Assembly (NCBI GenBank): GCA_016928695.1
Contig: JAFGKF010000362.1
Location: 1-33,121 of the forward strand
Length of the DNA stretch: 33,121 nucleotides
Reading direction: 5' to 3'
From: Candidatus Sumerlaeota bacterium
GTDB lineage: Bacteria > Sumerlaeota > Sumerlaeia > JABWBI01
Shown: positions 28,541-33,121 of the stretch, one piece after another
How the letters are laid out: each line of letters starts with the position of its first letter
Position numbering within the stretch: position 1 is the first letter of the stretch
Translations under genes and position numbers: made by a program
Notes under the pieces: generated by a model
What the model saw: only the letters and a program-made list of their open reading frames with translations
The model's database searches: none
What the model was told of the DNA's origin: nothing

Positions 28541-29929
28541 ATGGGAGCACGCATGCGTGCCCTTCGCCTGATCCCTGCGCTGGCCGCAGCCCTGAGCCTG
28601 CTGATCGCCTGCGGGCCGCCCACGCCCGAGGAGCTGCTCGAGCAGGCCGAGATCGAGCTGACCCAGAACGGCGACGCCACCGAGGCGGAGCTGATTCTCC
28701 GCCGCCTGCTGAGCACCCCGGACCTCGATCCGGAGATCGCCGTCCAGGCCCACATGCTCAGGGCCGGCAACTTTGCCCGGGGCCTCAACCAGATCGACCG
28801 TGCGCGCGCGGAGCTCGAGGCGATCGTCGATCTGGTGGGAGTGAACAGCGAGCAGGGGCTCCAGGCGGCCATGATCCTGGCCACCTCCCACCTGGATGAG
28901 GGCATCGATGCCTACGACACGGAGATCGCGCGCCTGACAGCCGGGTTGCCCTCGAGCTCCGAGGAGGCCATGCAGGTCTCGCTCCATCGGTGGATGGTCA
29001 TCACGAACATCAATGCGACCAATGAGATCTGGGAGACGCACGGTCCGACGATCGACCGGGTCCTGGCCGCCGAGACTCTGCGCGAGGATGAGAAGCGCGA
29101 TCTCGTGCTCCGCATCACGCTCCAGGCGGTGGAGCAGGCCAGCCTGCGGGGCGAGTTCCAGACTGCGATCGAGCTCCTCGAGAGATTCATCGAGAGATTC
29201 CCGGGCAGTGATCCCGCGGAGTTCATGCCTTTCCAGATCGCCGGCCTCTGGCAACAGGCCGGTGAGACGGAGCGGGCCGAGAGCACCGCGGCGGCGGCCT
29301 TCACGCGACTCGACGAGCGCGTGGCGGCAGCCCAGACCTCGGCGGAGGTGGCCATCCTCACCGTCATGCGGGGCGATGCCTATGTGATGCTCGAGGATCA
29401 CATCGCCGCGGGGGAGGCCTATGAGTATGCCTTCAACAACTTCCTCGACTACCCGCGTCGACCCGAGGCGATGCTCAGCTGGTCAGTGACGCTCGCCGAG
29501 CAGGGCAGCACCGAGCGGGCGCGCGAGCTGGCCACCCGCCTGGCTCTGGAGTACCCCAACTCCAATTACGATCTGGCGGCCAACCGGGTGATCCAGCGCA
29601 TTGACCAGGGGCTGTATTCACCTGAACCTCCCCCCGCCGTCGAGGAGGTGGAGGCGCCTGCCCCCGCCTCGCCGGAGGAGATCGCCGAGCCGGTCTCCCC
29701 CGAGCCCATGATGGAGGAGGAGGTCGCCACCCCCGAGACCAACATGGAGGCGGTGCCGATCGAGGAGGTCTCTGCTCCCGAGGCCCCTGAGGGCATCTCC
29801 GAGGAGGAGACCGCCGAGGAGACCGCTGCGCCCGTCACCCCTGAGTCGGTCATGGAGGGGGAGCCCGTCGAGGCGAGCCCTGAGATCGAAGTGGTCGAGG
29901 AGCCGGTCTCTCCGGAGAGCGCTGACTGA
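28541..29929 (+). CDS. Lipoprotein with TPR-like helical repeats and an acidic Pro/Glu tail
   Basis: A 462-residue predicted lipoprotein. The N-terminus MGARMRALRLIPALAAALSLLIAC ends in a lipobox (L-I-A-C24), so a mature lipidated Cys is expected. Residues about 30-360 are helical with tetratricopeptide-like spacing (EELLEQAEIELTQNGDATEAELILRRLL, QTAIELLERFIERFPGSDPAEFMPFQIAGLW), a fold used for protein contacts. The last 100 residues are almost all Glu, Pro, Ala, Val and Ser, with recurring blocks such as EPVSPEPMMEEEV and APVTPESVMEGEPV. AGAGAGG lies nine bases before ATG 28541. It sits 45 bases after the radical SAM pair and seven before hisH. Asn or Ser at +2 is absent (Gly), leaving outer-membrane sorting likely but unproven. 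Confidence 0.82.
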   Translation: MGARMRALRLIPALAAALSLLIACGPPTPEELLEQAEIELTQNGDATEAELILRRLLSTPDLDPEIAVQAHMLRAGNFARGLNQIDRARAELEAIVDLVGVNSEQGLQAAMILATSHLDEGIDAYDTEIARLTAGLPSSSEEAMQVSLHRWMVITNINATNEIWETHGPTIDRVLAAETLREDEKRDLVLRITLQAVEQASLRGEFQTAIELLERFIERFPGSDPAEFMPFQIAGLWQQAGETERAESTAAAAFTRLDERVAAAQTSAEVAILTVMRGDAYVMLEDHIAAGEAYEYAFNNFLDYPRRPEAMLSWSVTLAEQGSTERARELATRLALEYPNSNYDLAANRVIQRIDQGLYSPEPPPAVEEVEAPAPASPEEIAEPVSPEPMMEEEVATPETNMEAVPIEEVSAPEAPEGISEEETAEETAAPVTPESVMEGEPVEASPEIEVVEEPVSPESAD

Positions 29930-29936
29930 GGATCTC

Positions 29937-30551
29937 ATGATCGCCGTTGTCGACTATGGCCTGGGCAACCTCCACTCCGTCTGCAAGGCGCTCGAGCGTG
30001 TGGCGGGCGAGGAGGAGGTCTGCCTGACCGAGGACCCGTCGGTTGTGGACCGCGCCGAGCGCGTCGTGGTCCCCGGTGTCGGGGCGTTCGGCGACACGAT
30101 GCAGGGGCTCCAGCGGCGTGGCATGGTGCCGGCCCTGCATCGGGTTCTCGGGTCGGGGCGTCCCTTTCTCGGAATCTGCATGGGGATGCAGGCGCTGTTC
30201 GCCGCCAGCGAGGAGTCCCCCGGGGTTGAGGGGCTCGGATTTTTCCCCGGCACGCTGCGCCGCTTCCCCCATGCGCCGGGCCTCAAGGTGCCCCACATGG
30301 GGTGGAATGCGCTGAGTTTTCCCGGACGTGTGCCCCTCTTCGAGGGACTCGACGAGGGGACCCACGTCTATTTCGTGCACTCGTACTTCGCCGATCTGTC
30401 ACAGCCGGAGATCGTGGCGGCCTCGAGCGAGCACGGCCTGCGCTTCGCGGCGGCGGTGGCGAGGCCACCCGTCTACGGGACGCAGTTTCACCCGGAGAAG
30501 AGTCAGCGGGTGGGGCTGAGGATTCTCGAGAACTTCGTCTCGCTGCGCTGA
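29937..30551 (+). CDS. hisH: Imidazole glycerol phosphate synthase glutaminase subunit HisH
   Basis: A 204-residue class I glutamine amidotransferase subunit that supplies ammonia to HisF in histidine and purine-linked AICAR formation. The catalytic triad is C81 in FLGICMGMQ, H185 and E187 in FHPEKS. DYGLGNLHSVCKALE, VVPGVGAFGDTM and VPHMGWN are HisH signatures. Length is typical. No hisF, hisA or other his gene is in the window, so it is detached from a his operon. It follows the lipoprotein gene by seven bases and converges on the HD-GYP gene with a four-base gap. Some hisH homologues serve other amidation reactions, but the HisH motifs here are standard. Confidence 0.96.
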   Translation: MIAVVDYGLGNLHSVCKALERVAGEEEVCLTEDPSVVDRAERVVVPGVGAFGDTMQGLQRRGMVPALHRVLGSGRPFLGICMGMQALFAASEESPGVEGLGFFPGTLRRFPHAPGLKVPHMGWNALSFPGRVPLFEGLDEGTHVYFVHSYFADLSQPEIVAASSEHGLRFAAAVARPPVYGTQFHPEKSQRVGLRILENFVSLR

Positions 30552-30555
30552 TCGC

Positions 30556-32103
30556 TCAGCGCGCGGTGCGCTCCGATTCGCCGAGCTCGCGGGCGACCTC
30601 CTGGATCCTCTCTCTCATGCCGAGGAAGGCGTCGACGAGCATGGGGTCGAGCTGAGAGGCGGCCACTTTGCCGACGTGCTCGAACGCCTCTTCGATTGGC
30701 CATGCCCTCTTGTAGGGGCGGTCGGAGATCAGGGCGTCGAAGACGTCGGTCACGGCGACGATGCGGGCCTCGATCGGGATCTTGTCGCCCCGACGCCCAT
30801 GGGGGTAGCCCGAGCCGTCCCACCACTCGTGATGACCCAGGGCGATGCGCTCGGACATCTGAAGCAGGGGGGCCTCGGAGGCCTCGCAGATCTGGGCGCC
30901 GAAGACGGTGTGCTGCTTGACCACCTCATACTCCTCCGGCGTCAGCTTGCCGGGTTTGCGGAGCAGTTGGTCCGGGATGCCGATCTTCCCGATGTCGTGC
31001 ATCATGCTGGCGTGGCTGATCAGGCTCACCGCCGTCTGAGGCAGCCCCACGGCCTGTGCCAGCATGGTCGAGAACCGTGACATGCGCCGCAGGTGGATGC
31101 CCGTGTCGGTGTCGCGGTACTCCACGGCCAGGGCGAGTCGGAAGATGGTCTCCTCGTGCGCTGTCTCGAGGGCCTCCTTGGCCTCGACCAGATCGCGGCT
31201 GTGCTCGGAGACCAGCTCCTCGAGACGCTCGGAGTGGTCGCGCAGCTGGATCTCCGAGCCCACACGCTGCGCCAGGGTCAGGAGGATGCGCACCGCGTCG
31301 CGGTCGAGGTCGGCGGGCGTCTCGAAGGCCACGATGGCTCCGATCACCTTGCCGCTGTGGGCGAGGATGGGCACACCCACAGAGCCGGTGTTGAGACCCG
31401 AGCGCCGCTGTGTCGCGGAGTCATCGGCCGCGATGACGATGGGCGCTCCGTCGGAGAGGATCTGGCCCACGACCCGGGAGTTGAGGATGCGCTCCATCAC
31501 CTGGGGGTGGGCGCGCAGCGGCCAGCACGAGAGCATCTCGGGGGGCTTGCCGCGCCGCCCGAGCAGCACGGCGACCTGACCGGCCCTCAGCAGATCCCCG
31601 GTGCGCCGCCCGAAGTCGGAGAACATCCGGGTCGAGGCGTCGGCGTAGCCCTGGCACAGGGTGGAGATCGCGAGCAGATTGTCGATGATCCGGTGCTGAC
31701 GTCTCAGCTCGACGTCGAGCGCGTTGGAGCGGGCGATCATCCGAACGCGTGCGATCATCTCGGCGGTCTCGAGCGGCTTGCGCATGCAGTCGGTCGCGCC
31801 CGCCTCGATGGCGCTCAGCCGCGCCGAGCGGTCCGACTCCTCTGCGATGAGAATGAAGGGGATGTGGCGCGTGGCCTGGTCGCTCCGGATCATGCGGCAG
31901 ATCTCGATCCCGCTGGTGTCGGGCATCCTGAGGTCGCACAGGATCAGGTCGGGGCTCTTGCCGTGGATCGCCCGGAGGCATGAGTCGCCATCGGTGGCCT
32001 CGCACACCCGGTGGCCCTCCTCCTCCAGGGCCCAGCGCAGGAGCTGGCGGTAGCTGGGATCGACGTCAGCGATGAGGATCAGACAGGGCGCTCTGTCCGG
32101 CAT
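30556..32103 (-). CDS. Response regulator with REC, GAF-like and HD-GYP domains
   Basis: A 515-residue signalling protein. Residues 1-120 form a receiver domain: phosphoacceptor D57 in LILCDLRMPD and K109 in MRKP, but the pair near D13 reads ADVDP and the conserved Thr/Ser is Ala87. Residues about 130-300 look GAF-like (VGVPILAHSGKVIGAIVAFETP). After a helical linker the HD-GYP phosphodiesterase has H369-D370 in MMHDIGKIGIPDQLL, HHEWWDGSGYP and FDALISDRPYK, all expected for c-di-GMP hydrolysis. I chose ATG 32103; GTG 32115 is an in-frame alternative without better ribosome binding. No sensor kinase is adjacent. It would lower c-di-GMP in response to phosphorylation, affecting motility or surface behaviour. 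Confidence 0.93.
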   Translation of the reverse strand: MPDRAPCLILIADVDPSYRQLLRWALEEEGHRVCEATDGDSCLRAIHGKSPDLILCDLRMPDTSGIEICRMIRSDQATRHIPFILIAEESDRSARLSAIEAGATDCMRKPLETAEMIARVRMIARSNALDVELRRQHRIIDNLLAISTLCQGYADASTRMFSDFGRRTGDLLRAGQVAVLLGRRGKPPEMLSCWPLRAHPQVMERILNSRVVGQILSDGAPIVIAADDSATQRRSGLNTGSVGVPILAHSGKVIGAIVAFETPADLDRDAVRILLTLAQRVGSEIQLRDHSERLEELVSEHSRDLVEAKEALETAHEETIFRLALAVEYRDTDTGIHLRRMSRFSTMLAQAVGLPQTAVSLISHASMMHDIGKIGIPDQLLRKPGKLTPEEYEVVKQHTVFGAQICEASEAPLLQMSERIALGHHEWWDGSGYPHGRRGDKIPIEARIVAVTDVFDALISDRPYKRAWPIEEAFEHVGKVAASQLDPMLVDAFLGMRERIQEVARELGESERTAR

Positions 32104-32167
32104 GGGGGGGCTCACTGCGGAGAGCTGTCATCGACTCTGGCGCAATCCGGCCCGTCAGCTCAACCGC

Positions 32168-33121
32168 TCATTTGCGTCTCTTGGGGGCGAAGATCAGGTA
32201 TCCCATCCCCGAAAAGCCGAACCAGGCTCGGCTGAGGGGGACGAGCGGGTAGCTCCGAGGCACAGCGGAGATGGTCTGGGCGGCGGAGTCGTTGACAAGG
32301 ACGTCACCCTCGGGGGTGAGGCCGCGGATCACGATGAGATGCCCGCCGGAGTGGCCGATCGGGGCGCCGGGGAGATCGACTTTGCCGCGTGGGAACTTGA
32401 TGCTGGCCGCCAGGGGCACACCGGCCTTCAGGCAGCCGAGCACCTGCCCCCAGTGACGGAAGAAGACGAGTGCGCCGGGGCATCGGTGGCGCCACGCCGC
32501 CTCGATCGCCTTCTGCCAATTCCCGTAGATCTTCGCCAGTGGGTCCCAGGTGGTCCGCATGACCTCGGGCACGGAGAGGCGGATCCCCCGGTGAGCGAGG
32601 AGCATCTGGATGGAGGTGGGTGAGCAGGCCTGGGACCCGTCGCGTCCCCCCTCAGCCATCTGCGAGGCGCTCGGCACGCGGATCGCCACGCGCCGGTCCA
32701 TGGGAGGGGGCGTGCACCAGAGGGCGTGACGCCCTCTGCCGCGCCATGTGACGGAGGCGAGCCCCCATCGCCAGCGCCAGGGTTCCCCGCCGAGGGCGGT
32801 CAGCCGGAGTCTCCATCGGCGGGCGGGGTGCCTGAGCTGGAGGTGATCCACGTCGGTCAGAACGCCCTTGGTCCTCAGGCGCCGGCGGGGCAGCAGCTCT
32901 GTGTCACCGCTCCAGCCAACATCGCACAGGGATGAGTCACCCGCGGCCATCTGAATGCGCAGGGCGGAGCCCCTGGGGGGAAGCACCTGCACGGTGGGGA
33001 CGATCTGGCTGAAAGCGGCGGGTGTGGCTCCGCTTCGCTCGAGAGTCCAGTGCCCTCCGTGCGATCTCCACGCATCGCGCTGGTCGAGCCCCTCGAGAAA
33101 GGCGAGCGGGAGCGGGGGAAG
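32168..33121 (-). CDS. C39-family-like cysteine peptidase (partial; N-terminus outside the window)
   Basis: The reading frame stays open to the right window edge, so at least 317 residues are seen and the start lies beyond 33121; the GTG at 32992 is not a convincing start because the upstream frame reads like protein (EGLDQRDAWRSHGGHWTLER). The C-terminal half resembles Peptidase_C39_2: catalytic Cys in GSQACSPTSIQMLL (codon at 32634-32636), His in SGGHLIVIRGL and the Asn-Asp of VLVNDSAAQ. The N-terminal half is rich in Trp and Arg and beta-like (LRLTALGGEPWRWRWG), as in an accessory substrate-binding domain. Secretion cannot be judged without the N-terminus. The HD-GYP gene follows after 64 bases. 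Confidence 0.75.
   Translation of the reverse strand, partial: LPPLPLAFLEGLDQRDAWRSHGGHWTLERSGATPAAFSQIVPTVQVLPPRGSALRIQMAAGDSSLCDVGWSGDTELLPRRRLRTKGVLTDVDHLQLRHPARRWRLRLTALGGEPWRWRWGLASVTWRGRGRHALWCTPPPMDRRVAIRVPSASQMAEGGRDGSQACSPTSIQMLLAHRGIRLSVPEVMRTTWDPLAKIYGNWQKAIEAAWRHRCPGALVFFRHWGQVLGCLKAGVPLAASIKFPRGKVDLPGAPIGHSGGHLIVIRGLTPEGDVLVNDSAAQTISAVPRSYPLVPLSRAWFGFSGMGYLIFAPKRRK

Noticed and set aside
27347-29401. A 684-residue minus-strand frame opposite the second radical SAM gene and the lipoprotein
   Set aside because: No domain or ribosome-binding site; both overlapped genes have clear motifs.

Overview
The window is about 33 kb of high-GC, gene-dense bacterial chromosome; sampled lines inside housekeeping genes exceed 70% GC. 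It has 26 protein-coding genes, one of them cut by the right edge. I saw no rRNA, tRNA, CRISPR array, insertion sequence or prophage. A lipobox lipoprotein, three other likely exported proteins and a PilB/PilC (type IV pilus or type II secretion) pair point to a Gram-negative (diderm) organism. The mixture of B12-type radical SAM proteins, a FAD oxidoreductase, an HD-GYP regulator and palindromic intergenic repeats would fit an uncultured deltaproteobacterial, PVC-, Hydrogenedentes- or Sumerlaeota-like lineage. The sequence alone does not settle this.

Layout: 1-255 is a non-coding composite of nested inverted and direct repeats. 281-3884 (minus) is mutL, a sugar-nucleotide SDR enzyme and a WecG/TagA glycosyltransferase, packed as one operon. 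3996-5692 (minus) is a lower-GC cassette of an XRE-HTH/ImmA-like protease gene and a PIN-domain gene with a 4-bp overlap; a perfect 18-bp palindrome lies by its promoter, and it looks like an acquired toxin-antitoxin-type module. 5870-7885 (minus) pairs ftsZ with a multi-pass bacterial-PH membrane protein. 8134-9081 (plus) encodes an exported protein with a PPC-like C-terminus. 9088-14272 (minus) is a single-TM protein of unknown function, dprA, topA and hslV, tightly coupled. 14456-17441 (minus) is pilB and pilC, ending in a good terminator.

17744-24057 is an expanded version of the common rplU-rpmA-obgE-proB-proA order: a small permease sits between rpmA and obgE, and a repeat element, an exported coiled-coil protein and an NsrR-like regulator separate proB from proA. 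24224-30551 (plus) holds a coupled FAD oxidoreductase and two B12-type radical SAM proteins, then a lipoprotein with an acidic tail and hisH. 30556-33121 (minus) holds an HD-GYP response regulator and the C-terminal part of a C39-like peptidase.

Functionally the window mixes core maintenance (mismatch repair, topoisomerase I, DNA uptake, division, ribosome assembly, proline and histidine synthesis) with envelope functions and three less ordinary items: the XRE/ImmA-PIN cassette, the radical SAM cluster, and a modular repeat family built from small palindromes with CTTG/CAAG centres.
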